The position numbers were made by a program, and so were the translations under genes. This document shows positions 1-9,769 of a DNA stretch of 64,000 nucleotides, one piece after another. The notes below the pieces were generated by a model. It saw only the letters and a list, made by a program, of their open reading frames with translations. It was not told where the DNA came from and ran no database searches. The stretch covers positions 372,001 to 436,000 of the forward strand of contig NZ_CP113975.1 of the NCBI RefSeq assembly GCF_026870155.1, given 5' to 3'. The stretch comes from Flavobacterium marginilacus (GTDB taxonomy: Bacteria; Bacteroidota; Bacteroidia; Flavobacteriales; Flavobacteriaceae). Positions within the stretch are counted from its first letter, which is position 1. Every line of letters starts with the position of its first letter.

Positions 1-218
1 ATGAGCTTCCTGTAGAAGGAACTTGTGGCGGTATGGCAATGTGTGCATCTTGTCAGTGTTATGTTCTTAATGATGTTGAGCTGCCAGAAATGGGAGATGA
101 CGAAGAGGCTATGCTGTCAGAAGCATTTTATGTAAAATCAAACAGCAGATTAGGCTGTCAGATTCCTATAACTGAAAGTCTTGACGGATTAGAATTAGAA
201 CTAGCTCCAGAAAATTAA
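1..218 (+). CDS. 2Fe-2S ferredoxin, C-terminal part
   Basis: The reading frame is open from base 3, so the 5' end of the gene lies outside the window. The visible part carries the adrenodoxin-type cluster motif: cysteines in C-x5-C-x2-C spacing (in TCGGMAMCASC) and a fourth cysteine about 34 residues later in RLGCQI. These four cysteines would hold one [2Fe-2S] cluster. Ferredoxins of this class pass single electrons in the cytoplasm, for example in Fe-S cluster assembly or hydroxylase chains; which one cannot be told here. An internal ATG at 33 is not the true start because the first cluster cysteine lies upstream of it. A strong terminator follows. Confidence 0.88.
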   Translation, partial: ELPVEGTCGGMAMCASCQCYVLNDVELPEMGDDEEAMLSEAFYVKSNSRLGCQIPITESLDGLELELAPEN

Positions 219-326
219 TCTTAACATCTTAAAGAAAAATAAACGTAAAAAAGCAGGGTTTGATTTTTATTAAAAAATTAGATTCTGTTTTTATTATAGT
301 TTAGTATTTATTGTGTCTAATATCAG

Positions 327-366
327 AAAAGCTGTCTCCCATTTTTGCGGAGGCAGCTTTTTTTGT
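327..366 (+). terminator. Rho-independent terminator of the ferredoxin gene
   Basis: The arms GCTGTCTCC and GGAGGCAGC pair over nine bases with one G-T pair and are followed by a long T tract. It lies about 110 bases after the ferredoxin stop codon and separates that gene from the FAS1-SusCD operon. Confidence 0.85.
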
Positions 367-940
367 TTTTATTAGGTTTCTCCAAACGCTAATAAGGATT
401 TGGTTATTGAGCTAAAAAAGCCTATAGTATTAAAAATTTGAAAGAAAGACCTGTCTTTGGCTGTAAATTGATACTTGTATTTTTTGAGCTCTTTTGTTAT
501 TTTGAAGCGCAATTCCGTTTTTTCTATAGTACTTCGTTAAGATTTTGGCTGTATTTGAAATCCTCTCCGAATTAAACAGTATGTAAAATCTTATTTTTTA
601 TTTGCTCCCTTTTTAATTTACAGGTGATTTTTTCATTGTTTTTGTTTGGTGTCTTCTGTTTTCATAAGGAAAAGTTAATTGTTTAGTATGGGTTAATTAT
701 TAGGATTGAAAATCACTTTGAGCCAATAAAATCAAGGCTTCGTAATGTGTAATATTATGGTTAATTCCTTGAAGCAATATCTTTTTATTATGCATTTTTT
801 TATTGATAATAAAAAAATAATTAAAATTTACAGGACGGGACAGGATAGTCTGAGGTAGGTGAACATGTATATTTGATCGTTAAGAAATAATTAAAAAAGT
901 TAAAAAAAGTATAAATATTTATCAGCAATTTTATCTAAAA
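367..940. other. Long non-coding stretch before the FAS1-SusCD operon
   Basis: This AT-rich stretch of about 570 bases has no convincing open frame on either strand. It contains a small AAAGAC/GTCTTT hairpin near 442-455 and one candidate -7 element near its end. No sigma/anti-sigma pair or hybrid two-component regulator, often found beside SusC/SusD loci, is present here. Confidence 0.6.
868..875 (+). promoter_or_regulatory. Candidate -7 element for the FAS1-SusCD operon
   Basis: TATATTTG fits the Bacteroidota -7 consensus TAnnTTTG and lies about 65 bases before the first start codon. No good TTG/TTTG -33 element lies at the expected distance, so this is a weak call. Confidence 0.35.
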
Positions 941-3163
941 ATGAAGAAAAAATTACACTACTATTTACTTGTCATACCTCTTTTAGCCATATCTTTTGGC
1001 TGTAGTTCCGATGTATATGATGAATACTATGCACGACCTGCAGGTCTTGAAGATCCTATTTATCAGCAATTGGAAGCAAGAGGGAATTTTAAAAATTTAA
1101 CAGCCTTAATTGAAAAGGCGGGTTATAAAGATATTTTAGGAAAAGCAGGATATTGGACCATGTTTGCACCCAATGATGAAGCTTTTGCTAAATTTTTCCA
1201 AGAACAGGGTATCTCAGATGTAACTAAAATAGATGATGCTACTGCTGCTAAAATTGTTAAATATGCGCTTGTTTATAATGCTTTTATGAAAGACAGGCTG
1301 TCTGATTACCAATCGTCAAAAGGATGGGTAGCAGACAATGCATTCAGAAGAAGAACTGCTTTTTATGATGGTTTTGTGACTAAAACTATTAACGGTCAGC
1401 CGATGGTTATAGTAGGATCTAATCGTAACGGCGGTTATGTTTCAGGAGACTATAACAATAAATATATTACCTATTTTACGGATGAATATTTTAAGACTAA
1501 AAATTTAAGTTCTTATGATTTTAATTATTTCTATCCAGGAAAAGAGTATACAGGATTTAATGTTTTAGAGTCAAAAGTATTAGAAGCTGATGTTGTTGCT
1601 GAAAATGGTGTTATTCATGAAGTAGACAAAGTAAGTCTTCCATTAATGAATATCGATCAGTACCTAGAGCAAAACAGTAAATACAGCTTGTTTCATCAGA
1701 TATTAGAAGAAAATCTTACCAGCTATGTTTATTATCAGCCGGCTACTACAGAATATTATAATTATACTGGTAAATCTGATAAGGTTTATGTCAAATTGTA
1801 TGATCCTACTTTGGCATTTTCGCCTAATAATGAAAATTTTATAAAAACAGAAGACAATGATGGTCAGGCAGAAGCCTATACGCTTATTGCTCCGGAAAAT
1901 AGTGTTTTAGAGGAGTTTATAAACAAAATTCTTCTTAAAAATTATCCTTCTCGTGATAAATTACCAAAGTATGTTTTTCAGGATTTAATAAATGCACACA
2001 TGGTGCAGGGCGCTTTATGGCCTTCAAAGAATGATTTAGCAAATGGTTTGAAAGAAGATTTGACATTTAATTTTGCAACTGATATTATTGAGAAGAAAGT
2101 TTTAAGTAACGGATTTTTTTATGGTGCCAACAAAGTGCAGAAATCAAATTTATTTTATACTGTTTATACTTCTGCTTATTTAGATCCTAAATACAGTTTT
2201 GCAACTAAAATATTTAATGACGGATCTGGTATCAAAGAAATGATTAGTAACATAAATATTAAATATACTATTTTCCTTCCATCTGATACGGTATTAGGAG
2301 CTCTTGGTTTCAGCTGGGATTCAAGATTTCTGCAATGGGTATACATTAATCCTATAACAGGACAAACTGAAAACGGAAGTGCAGCCAGAAATAGATTAGT
2401 AAGACTTTTTTACAATTGTATCGTTCTTACGCCTAATGGGGAACTGAATAACATTGCAACTACTTCTGGGATTATCCGTACTGGAGATAATGAATTGCCA
2501 GGTGAGTATATTAAATGGTCTAACAACAAAGTTTATGCAGCCGGTGATGTTGCAAATGGAACTGTAACGAAAGTAATTGGCAAAGAATTACAGGAAAATG
2601 GAATCACCTATTATGTTGATAGTTTTCCACAATTTTCTACTGAATTTCAAGGTTTGGTTATTAAACGTTTAGCGGCAAGCAACACTGAATACAATAGTTT
2701 CTATCAATATCTTGCAAATTCTAAAATTTTTAATGCTGCAACAGGAAAAATTGAAGGGGTAGATCTGGGTACTTCGTATACTTTCATAGTCCCAAATAAA
2801 GCGGCTATTGCAAGAGCTGTTGCGGCTAAACTTCTTCCAGCTTCACCTAATCCAGCTTTACAGACTACAGGAGAAAGAGACTTGGTTGCCGAATTTATAC
2901 AATACCATATTATTACTAATAAAACGGCTTCAAATGATGGATTGACAACTGGACAATGGGAAACCTTAAGAAAAAATGGACAGGGAGACAAGACATATGT
3001 TGCAGTAATTAGTGATGGTACAGCTAGAACATTATCGTTTAAGGATGAATCCGGAGATGAAAATGTGGCTGCTAATTTTATATCAGCAAGCAGTAATAAT
3101 TTAGCAGACAGGTCTTTAATCCATTTAGTAGACAACTATCTTAAACTTAGAGAATCAAAATGA
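941..3163 (+). CDS. FAS1 (fasciclin) domain lipoprotein, four repeats
   Basis: A 740-residue protein that begins with a lipoprotein signal peptide (LLAISFGC, lipid-bearing cysteine near residue 21). It has four FAS1-like units; their H1-type motifs are TMFAPNDEAF (about residue 71), YTLIAPENSV (about 313), YTIFLPSDTV (about 442) and YTFIVPNKAA (about 613). The first unit ends in the H2-like ENGVIHEVDKV. FAS1 domains mediate adhesion or protein-protein contact in many organisms. It opens a seven-gene operon and its last four bases (ATGA) overlap the start of the SusC gene, which suggests translational coupling. A role as a surface accessory of the SusC/SusD complex is inferred; the ligand is unknown. 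Confidence 0.85.
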   Translation: MKKKLHYYLLVIPLLAISFGCSSDVYDEYYARPAGLEDPIYQQLEARGNFKNLTALIEKAGYKDILGKAGYWTMFAPNDEAFAKFFQEQGISDVTKIDDATAAKIVKYALVYNAFMKDRLSDYQSSKGWVADNAFRRRTAFYDGFVTKTINGQPMVIVGSNRNGGYVSGDYNNKYITYFTDEYFKTKNLSSYDFNYFYPGKEYTGFNVLESKVLEADVVAENGVIHEVDKVSLPLMNIDQYLEQNSKYSLFHQILEENLTSYVYYQPATTEYYNYTGKSDKVYVKLYDPTLAFSPNNENFIKTEDNDGQAEAYTLIAPENSVLEEFINKILLKNYPSRDKLPKYVFQDLINAHMVQGALWPSKNDLANGLKEDLTFNFATDIIEKKVLSNGFFYGANKVQKSNLFYTVYTSAYLDPKYSFATKIFNDGSGIKEMISNINIKYTIFLPSDTVLGALGFSWDSRFLQWVYINPITGQTENGSAARNRLVRLFYNCIVLTPNGELNNIATTSGIIRTGDNELPGEYIKWSNNKVYAAGDVANGTVTKVIGKELQENGITYYVDSFPQFSTEFQGLVIKRLAASNTEYNSFYQYLANSKIFNAATGKIEGVDLGTSYTFIVPNKAAIARAVAAKLLPASPNPALQTTGERDLVAEFIQYHIITNKTASNDGLTTGQWETLRKNGQGDKTYVAVISDGTARTLSFKDESGDENVAANFISASSNNLADRSLIHLVDNYLKLRESK

Positions 3164-6100
3164 GACAACAAATTACAAATATATTTTACAGTTTAACATT
3201 TGCTTACATTATTCTGGCAGCTTTACCAGCTTTGGCACAACAAGGCAATAAAACTTTTTTAGTTCGTGGCCAAGTTATTGACGCAAGTGATAAACTCAGT
3301 ATACCAGGAGCAACTATTGCAGAACAAGACGCTGAAAACCGTACTGTTTCTGGAGCGATATCGGATATTGACGGGAATTTCGCTATAAAGGTAAAAGATC
3401 CAAATAACAAGTTGTTTATTTCTACTATAGGATATAAATCGCAGCGTATTGATATTAAAGGAAGAGAATCAATCAAAATTTCACTAGTTTCTACTACAGA
3501 ATCTCTTAATGAAGTAATTGTAAACAGTTCAAAAAAATCAGATAATGGTTTATTGAAAATTGACGAACGTAATAGAACTACTAGTTCTGTTTCTATAAAC
3601 GCTGCGGACTTAGCTTACACCCAGGCACCAAGTATTGATGAGGCATTACAAGGGCGTCTTGCTGGTGTAGATATTACCTCAGATAGTGGTGATCCCGGAG
3701 CAGGTATGCAGATTAGAATTAGAGGAACTTCTTCAATTTCTGGATCTTCAGATCCTTTAATTGTAGTTGACGGAATGCCTTATGAAACTGCTGTGCCGCC
3801 AGATTTCAACTTTGGTACTGCCGATGAACAAAGCTATTCTGCTTTATTGAATATTTCCCCTACAGATATTGAAACTATAACTGTTTTAAAAGATGCAGCT
3901 GCTACAGCAATGTGGGGTTCGCGTGCCGCCAGCGGGGTTTTATTGATTACTACTAAACGCGGAGGTGTAAGTGCTCCAAAAATTTCATACACTTATAAAG
4001 CAACTTATGCCAAAACGCCTCCTACAGTTCCTATGTTAAATGGAGATCAATATTCTCAGCTGATCCCAGAAGAATATATGAATAGGAATGGTGTACCATT
4101 GAATACGCTGTTCATTAAAGAGTTTCAATATGATCCTCAGGATGTTTACAATTATAAGAATTACAGCCAAAATACAGATTGGATAGGAGCTATTACGCAA
4201 ACCGGTAAAACTGGTGAGCATACTCTTTCTTTATCAGGAGGCGGTGAAAAAGCAAGATATTTTAGCTCGGTTGGATATTACAATTCTAAAGGTGTAACTA
4301 AAGGAACTGGTTTAGAGAGATTAAATACCAGATTGAATTTAGATTATGTTGTTTCTGATCGTATTCGATTTAGAACTGATATTTCTTATACGCATACTAA
4401 TACACAGCGTAATTATGTGAATAGTTTTAACAATAGTGATGATAAGGATCTTTTGCGTGGAGTTGCTTACATTAAAATGCCGAATATGAGTATTTATGAA
4501 TATGATGCGCAGGGTAATCTTACGCCAAATTATTTTACGCCAGCTTCAAATATTCAAGGTCTTTATCCTGGCACTTATAATCCAGTTGCAATGGCAGAAT
4601 TTGCAACAAATGATCAAGTGGTAGATCGTATAACACCCCATTTTAACGTGAATGTTGATATTATTCCTAAAGAGTTATATGCTTCATTTGATCTGCAGTT
4701 TGATTATAGCAGTACAAAAAATAAATCTTTTTTACCACAGAATGCCACCGGAAGGCCTTTTACAGAAACTGTTGTAAATAGAGCTTCAGATGCTGATATT
4801 GACGGTTCTAATATTGTAACTAAAACTAACCTTGTTTATCAGCCAAATATTGGAAAAAATCAGACTTTGCAAGCTTTAGTGTCATTGCAGACCAATGATT
4901 ATAAGTATAGCTCTCATGAAGCATTAACATCAAATACTGCTTCGTCTTTATTAACAGATCCATCAGTTCCGTCAAGAACTCAAAATTCTGAATTAAAGCT
5001 GGCAAGCGGTAGTAGTCAAGCTAGAAGCGTTGGTGCTTTAGCAAGTGTGAACTACGGCTTACTAGATCGTTATCTTATTAGTGCTGGTCTGCGTGTGGAT
5101 GGAAATTCTAAATTTGGACCCGAAAACAGATATGGTTATTTTCCTTCTATATCTGGCCGTTGGAGAGTTTCTGGTGAACCCTTCATGAAAAATGTTACAG
5201 CAATTAATGATTTGAGTATTAGAGCCAGTTACGGAGAATCTGGCAGGGCTCCTAAAAAGGATTATCGCTACTTTAATACTTATAAGAACTATTCTACTCA
5301 GTATCTAGATCTCAATGGGGTTATTCCTTCTAATATTGAATTGAGTAATTTACGCTGGGAAACATTAAAAGGAACCAACTTAGGTTTTACCCTTCAAATG
5401 TTTAAAAACCGCGTGTCGTTAGATGTAGATTTGTATAGAAACTTGACTACCGACTTGATTTTTGAAGATATGGCGGTAACTAGTATTTCGGGTTATTCCT
5501 CTCTTGACCAAAACGCAGGGACAATGCAGAATACAGGATATGAAGTAAATCTTATTACAACTCCTTTTAAATCTAAAGACTGGAAAATTGATTTTAATTT
5601 CAATGTTTCAAGTAACCAAAACACTATTAAAGAAATTTCAGAATACTACGCAAGTGAAAGTGGAAATACCGATAAAAATGGTGAATATAAGCGTTTCCTT
5701 CAAATTGATAACCCGTTTGGTTCATTTTATGGCTACCGTTTTAAAGGAGTGTATTCAGATTTGGAAGCTACAAAAGCTACAGATGCCAGCGGAAATAAAA
5801 TTACAGGACCTAATGGTGAAGAAGTTTTGATGCGTTTTAATTATCCGCTTACAGATTATGTGTTTCAGCCTGGAGATTCTAAATATGAAGACATTAATCA
5901 TGATGGTAACATTGATAGCCGTGACGTAGTTTATTTAGGGAATAGTAATCCTAAATTTACTGGAGGTTTTGGACCAAATTTAGCTTATAAAAACCAATAC
6001 TTTTTATTGTTTTATTTTACTTATAGATTGGGTTATGATGTTATCAATGGTGCCGATATGTATGCTACCAATATGTATGGATATAGCAATCAAAGCACAG

Positions 6101-6447
6101 CTGTATTATCGAGATGGCGTAATCCTGGTGATGTAACAGATATGCCAAGAGCTGTTTTTGGAGCGGGGTATAATTGGTTAGGTTCAGATCGTTATGTTGA
6201 AGACGCTTCTTTTGCTCGTCTTCGCTCTGTAACATTCCGCTACGCATTTAACGCAAACTTCATAAAAAAGATAAGACTTACTGAATTGAGCTGTTATGCA
6301 ACTGCAGATAACCTATTTACTTTTACGAACTATAAAGGACAAGATCCTGAGGTGAATATGAGTAAAGGAGCGTTTGGTTTAGCAATTGATAATTCTAGTA
6401 CACCGCCAACAAAACGTGTTACTCTTGGACTTTCTGTTCGTTTCTAA
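3160..6447 (+). CDS. SusC/RagA-family TonB-linked outer-membrane transporter (first of two)
   Basis: A 1095-residue protein, the normal size for SusC. After a signal peptide ending near LPALAQ come a carboxypeptidase-D-like regulatory domain (about residues 33-110, ending with the typical STIGYKSQ), a plug domain (about 150-270, with RIRGTSSISGSSDPLIVVDG) and a 22-strand-type barrel ending in the aromatic LSVRF. SusC proteins form the TonB-driven channel closed by a SusD lid and import oligosaccharides or peptides. The partner SusD gene follows 16 bases downstream. The substrate is not predictable because no hydrolase gene is nearby. Confidence 0.95.
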   Translation: MRQQITNIFYSLTFAYIILAALPALAQQGNKTFLVRGQVIDASDKLSIPGATIAEQDAENRTVSGAISDIDGNFAIKVKDPNNKLFISTIGYKSQRIDIKGRESIKISLVSTTESLNEVIVNSSKKSDNGLLKIDERNRTTSSVSINAADLAYTQAPSIDEALQGRLAGVDITSDSGDPGAGMQIRIRGTSSISGSSDPLIVVDGMPYETAVPPDFNFGTADEQSYSALLNISPTDIETITVLKDAAATAMWGSRAASGVLLITTKRGGVSAPKISYTYKATYAKTPPTVPMLNGDQYSQLIPEEYMNRNGVPLNTLFIKEFQYDPQDVYNYKNYSQNTDWIGAITQTGKTGEHTLSLSGGGEKARYFSSVGYYNSKGVTKGTGLERLNTRLNLDYVVSDRIRFRTDISYTHTNTQRNYVNSFNNSDDKDLLRGVAYIKMPNMSIYEYDAQGNLTPNYFTPASNIQGLYPGTYNPVAMAEFATNDQVVDRITPHFNVNVDIIPKELYASFDLQFDYSSTKNKSFLPQNATGRPFTETVVNRASDADIDGSNIVTKTNLVYQPNIGKNQTLQALVSLQTNDYKYSSHEALTSNTASSLLTDPSVPSRTQNSELKLASGSSQARSVGALASVNYGLLDRYLISAGLRVDGNSKFGPENRYGYFPSISGRWRVSGEPFMKNVTAINDLSIRASYGESGRAPKKDYRYFNTYKNYSTQYLDLNGVIPSNIELSNLRWETLKGTNLGFTLQMFKNRVSLDVDLYRNLTTDLIFEDMAVTSISGYSSLDQNAGTMQNTGYEVNLITTPFKSKDWKIDFNFNVSSNQNTIKEISEYYASESGNTDKNGEYKRFLQIDNPFGSFYGYRFKGVYSDLEATKATDASGNKITGPNGEEVLMRFNYPLTDYVFQPGDSKYEDINHDGNIDSRDVVYLGNSNPKFTGGFGPNLAYKNQYFLLFYFTYRLGYDVINGADMYATNMYGYSNQSTAVLSRWRNPGDVTDMPRAVFGAGYNWLGSDRYVEDASFARLRSVTFRYAFNANFIKKIRLTELSCYATADNLFTFTNYKGQDPEVNMSKGAFGLAIDNSSTPPTKRVTLGLSVRF

Positions 6448-6463
6448 TAATAAAATTTGAATT

Positions 6464-7963
6464 ATGCAAACTAAAATAAAAACAATTTTATCAATATTCA
6501 TCTTATTAGTCTCCACAATTTCGTGTGATTCTTATTTAGATTTAAAACCGCAGGACGGAATTATTCGTGCTGAATTTTGGCAAACCAAAGAAGATATTCA
6601 AGCCGCAGTTGCCGGAATTTATTCTTCCTTATTACAATCACCTCCTGGAGTAAGTGATTTGCCAATAAGCCAGTATTTGTTCGTGTATGGAGATTTAAGA
6701 GGTGACATGGTAGCTCCAGGGAGTTTTGCAAGCGATGACCAAAGAGGTATTATGAACTCAAATATTACACCTTCTAATGGCCTAACAAATTGGGATGCCT
6801 TTTACAGGACCATTAATTACTGTAATACTGTAATAGATTTGGCACCAGCTGTTTTACAAAAAGATCCAACTTTAACTCAGGGTCAATTAAATAATTTTCT
6901 TTCTGAAGCTTTAGCAGTAAGAGCCTATTTATATTTTACACTGGCTCGTACTTTTAGAGATGTCCCTTTAAAATTAACTGCTACATTAACCGATCAAGAT
7001 AATTTTCAGATAGCAGCTTCACCTCAAGCCGAAATATTTGCTCAGGTAATCAAAGATCTTAAATTAGCTGAAAGCTATGCGGTAGAAGATTATGGAACCA
7101 ATCTATATAATAAAGGACGTATCACAGTTTATGCTATTAATGCGATGCAGGCAGATGTTTATTTGTGGACAGATAATTTTCAAGAAGCACTGGTTGCCGC
7201 AAATAAGGTAGTAGATTCTAAAAAATTCAGTTTGTACCAATCTACAAGTTACGGTACTTGGTATAATACGGTTTTTGCTAATGGAAATTCTGTTGAAAGT
7301 ATTTTTGAATTCCAATATACAACAGCAAACTTAGGTCCTTTTTATAGTATTTTTTTACAAAGACCGCAGTTTATGATTTCTGGGACAGTCGCTGAAAAAG
7401 TTTTTGGAGTTGACTTTGATGATCTAAGTAAGAGAGATATTCGTGGTGAAAATTGTTCTATAATAGCTTCAACAAATCAGATTTGGAAATTCGTTGGTAA
7501 CAGTGAAGGTTTCAAAGCCTTGCAAGATTCAGATACCCACTGGTTTCTCTATCGTTATGGTGATGTGCTGCTATTGAAGGCAGAAGCTCTTGCTGAATTA
7601 AATCAAGGGGCAGAGGCACTTGCAATTGTTGATGATATTAGGCTAAAACGCCGTGCAATATCTCAGACAGCTCAGTCTCCTGGTGCTTCAAGTAAAAATG
7701 GTGTTATAGATTATATATTGGCAGAGCGCTCCCGTGAATTGGCTTTTGAAGGTAAACGCTGGTTCGATATGCTTAGAGTTGCCAGAAGAAACAACTATGC
7801 TCGAAAAGACATTCTTATTAATGCCGCTGTTGAGAATGCTCCAGCCGATCAGCAGCAATCAATTATAGCCAAATTGCAAGATCCTAATAGTCATTATTTA
7901 CCAGTTAATATTGGCGAACTATATACTAATAAAGCACTAGTACAAAACCCATTTTATAAATAA
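6464..7963 (+). CDS. RagB/SusD-family surface lipoprotein (first of two)
   Basis: A 499-residue lipoprotein with signal peptide and lipobox cysteine (STISC). The N-terminal SYLDLKPQDG is the typical start of a mature SusD protein, and the C-terminal part has the common SusD pattern ILAERSRELAFEGKRWFDMLR. SusD proteins form a TPR-like alpha-helical lid over the SusC barrel and bind the substrate at the cell surface. It pairs with the SusC gene just upstream; 14 bases separate it from the next FAS1 gene, so it is in the same operon. Confidence 0.95.
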   Translation: MQTKIKTILSIFILLVSTISCDSYLDLKPQDGIIRAEFWQTKEDIQAAVAGIYSSLLQSPPGVSDLPISQYLFVYGDLRGDMVAPGSFASDDQRGIMNSNITPSNGLTNWDAFYRTINYCNTVIDLAPAVLQKDPTLTQGQLNNFLSEALAVRAYLYFTLARTFRDVPLKLTATLTDQDNFQIAASPQAEIFAQVIKDLKLAESYAVEDYGTNLYNKGRITVYAINAMQADVYLWTDNFQEALVAANKVVDSKKFSLYQSTSYGTWYNTVFANGNSVESIFEFQYTTANLGPFYSIFLQRPQFMISGTVAEKVFGVDFDDLSKRDIRGENCSIIASTNQIWKFVGNSEGFKALQDSDTHWFLYRYGDVLLLKAEALAELNQGAEALAIVDDIRLKRRAISQTAQSPGASSKNGVIDYILAERSRELAFEGKRWFDMLRVARRNNYARKDILINAAVENAPADQQQSIIAKLQDPNSHYLPVNIGELYTNKALVQNPFYK

Positions 7964-7977
7964 TAAATAAATAAGAC

Positions 7978-9729
7978 ATGAAAAGATTATTAAGATTACC
8001 TAGCTTCTTGAGACTTACTTTAGTGTTTTTGATTGTTCTGATATTTCAAAACTGTACTGAGCAAAAAATAAAAGAAGGCACTGATAAAACTCCTAATATC
8101 ACCGAATATTTAAGACAGAATCCAGACTACTCTATGTTTTTAGAAATTCTGGATATAACGAATTATGCTTCCTACATGAATACGTATGGGACTTTTACAT
8201 TATTTCTTCCGACTAATGATGCCGTAAAACAGTATTTAAAGGATTTGGGAGTTAGTTCATTAAAAGAAGTTCCTGTAGAAGATTTGAAAAAAATAGCTAA
8301 ACTGCATATTTTAGACAAAACCATAGCAACTACTTCATTTACAGATGGAAAAATCCCAACACCGAGTTTACAGGGGCAATTTTTAATAACTGGAAATATT
8401 GTTGTCAATGGCGTTTCTAGTGAAACTGTTAATAAGACATCAAATATTGTAGTTTCAAACATAATCGCGGGTAATGGAATTATTCATGCTATTGATAAAG
8501 TACTGCGTGTTGCAGACAAAACAATAGCACAAAGCATTGAAGCCGATAAAAATCTTTCATTATTTACCGAAGTTTTAAAAGCTACAGGATGGTATGATAA
8601 ATTAAATCAGCCTATTGTTTATGATGCAAATAAAGTTGGTAGTTTTTTAACGGTTTTAGGAGAAAGTAATGAAGTTTTAAGTAAAGCCGGCTTTAACACC
8701 TTAGACGATTTAAAGAAAAGATACAGTCATTTAAAAGATCCAACTAAAGCAGCTGATAGTTTGAATTTATATGTACAGTATCATGTATTGCCTAATTTAA
8801 ATTATTTAAGTGACATGGCAATAACACCTGTGTTTGAAACTAAAGCTCCGCTGGAAGTTATTAGCTCTCAATTAGACAAACAATCTATTTTATTAAATCA
8901 CGATATTTTTAATGGATTACAAGAGCAGGGTGTTGCAATAGTAAGAGATCCAAGTAATACAACTTGTTCTAATGGGGTACTGCATTATGTAGACGGACAT
9001 TTCACTATTAAAAAACGTGTGGCTGCACCAGTTTATTTTGATTTATGTAATCAGCCGGAAATGGTTGCGAATGTTGCTAATTATAGAAAAACGGCAGGAG
9101 TAACTTTCAGTTTTGTATTTGGAGGTCTTGCTAATGTTACTTGGACAGGAAATAAGACATATACTATGTCATGGCAGCCTTATTCAGGAGCAGCTAATGG
9201 GGATCTTTGGAATATTTTCCGTTTCCGTACTGGTACTGGAGGTTTGAATGAGATTGAGTTCGATACTCCGGTAATTATCAAAGGAAAATATAAAATTTGG
9301 GTTTCCTATCGTGCACATGCTAAAGCTTCTCCTAATACAAAGGTATTTTTTAATGGGGTACAAACTTCTAGAATTATCAATCAGACTGAATTTCCAAATG
9401 ACCCTAGTGTTGCCACAACAGGTATAAATGACAGGGTATTAGAATCACAAGGTTACAAACGTCATATATTTCCATTTGTTAAGGGTGATGCTCTCAATTC
9501 TAGATTTGTAGGTATTGTAGAAGTATTAACAACTGGAAAACATAAAATTAAGTTTGTTACAGATGCATGTACAGGCTGTAGTGCAGGAGATGCAGACAGG
9601 TTTGATATGGTTGAATTCCGTCCGGTAGATATGGATCAGATATGGCCAAAATTTAAACCTGGTTATGGCGGCGGTTTTGTTCAAAGAACCGATGCAACGA
9701 AAGGGGATAATGGTAACAGCGGATATTAA
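7978..9729 (+). CDS. FAS1 domain lipoprotein with C-terminal beta-sandwich-like domain
   Basis: A 583-residue protein with a hydrophobic leader and probable lipobox (IFQNC). Two FAS1-like units are visible: about residues 38-180 (H1 motif FTLFLPTNDAV, H2 motif GNGIIHAIDKVL) and about 183-345 (ending SNGVLHYVDGHF). The remaining 235 residues are not FAS1: they are rich in beta-forming stretches and aromatic residues (TYTMSWQPYSG, KIWVSYRAHAK, HKIKFVTDACTGC) and end in DRFDMVEFRPVD, which resembles the edge of a carbohydrate-binding type beta-sandwich. This last assignment is an inference from pattern only. The gene lies in the FAS1-SusCD operon, 14 bases after susD. Confidence 0.8.
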   Translation: MKRLLRLPSFLRLTLVFLIVLIFQNCTEQKIKEGTDKTPNITEYLRQNPDYSMFLEILDITNYASYMNTYGTFTLFLPTNDAVKQYLKDLGVSSLKEVPVEDLKKIAKLHILDKTIATTSFTDGKIPTPSLQGQFLITGNIVVNGVSSETVNKTSNIVVSNIIAGNGIIHAIDKVLRVADKTIAQSIEADKNLSLFTEVLKATGWYDKLNQPIVYDANKVGSFLTVLGESNEVLSKAGFNTLDDLKKRYSHLKDPTKAADSLNLYVQYHVLPNLNYLSDMAITPVFETKAPLEVISSQLDKQSILLNHDIFNGLQEQGVAIVRDPSNTTCSNGVLHYVDGHFTIKKRVAAPVYFDLCNQPEMVANVANYRKTAGVTFSFVFGGLANVTWTGNKTYTMSWQPYSGAANGDLWNIFRFRTGTGGLNEIEFDTPVIIKGKYKIWVSYRAHAKASPNTKVFFNGVQTSRIINQTEFPNDPSVATTGINDRVLESQGYKRHIFPFVKGDALNSRFVGIVEVLTTGKHKIKFVTDACTGCSAGDADRFDMVEFRPVDMDQIWPKFKPGYGGGFVQRTDATKGDNGNSGY

Positions 9730-9769
9730 TATTATAAATGAATATAAGTTCAAACTTAATTAAGTAAAA

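Noticed and set aside
2704..3135. Antisense open frame of 143 codons in the first FAS1 gene
   Set aside because: It has no recognisable domain or start signals and is the mirror of a clear FAS1 coding frame.
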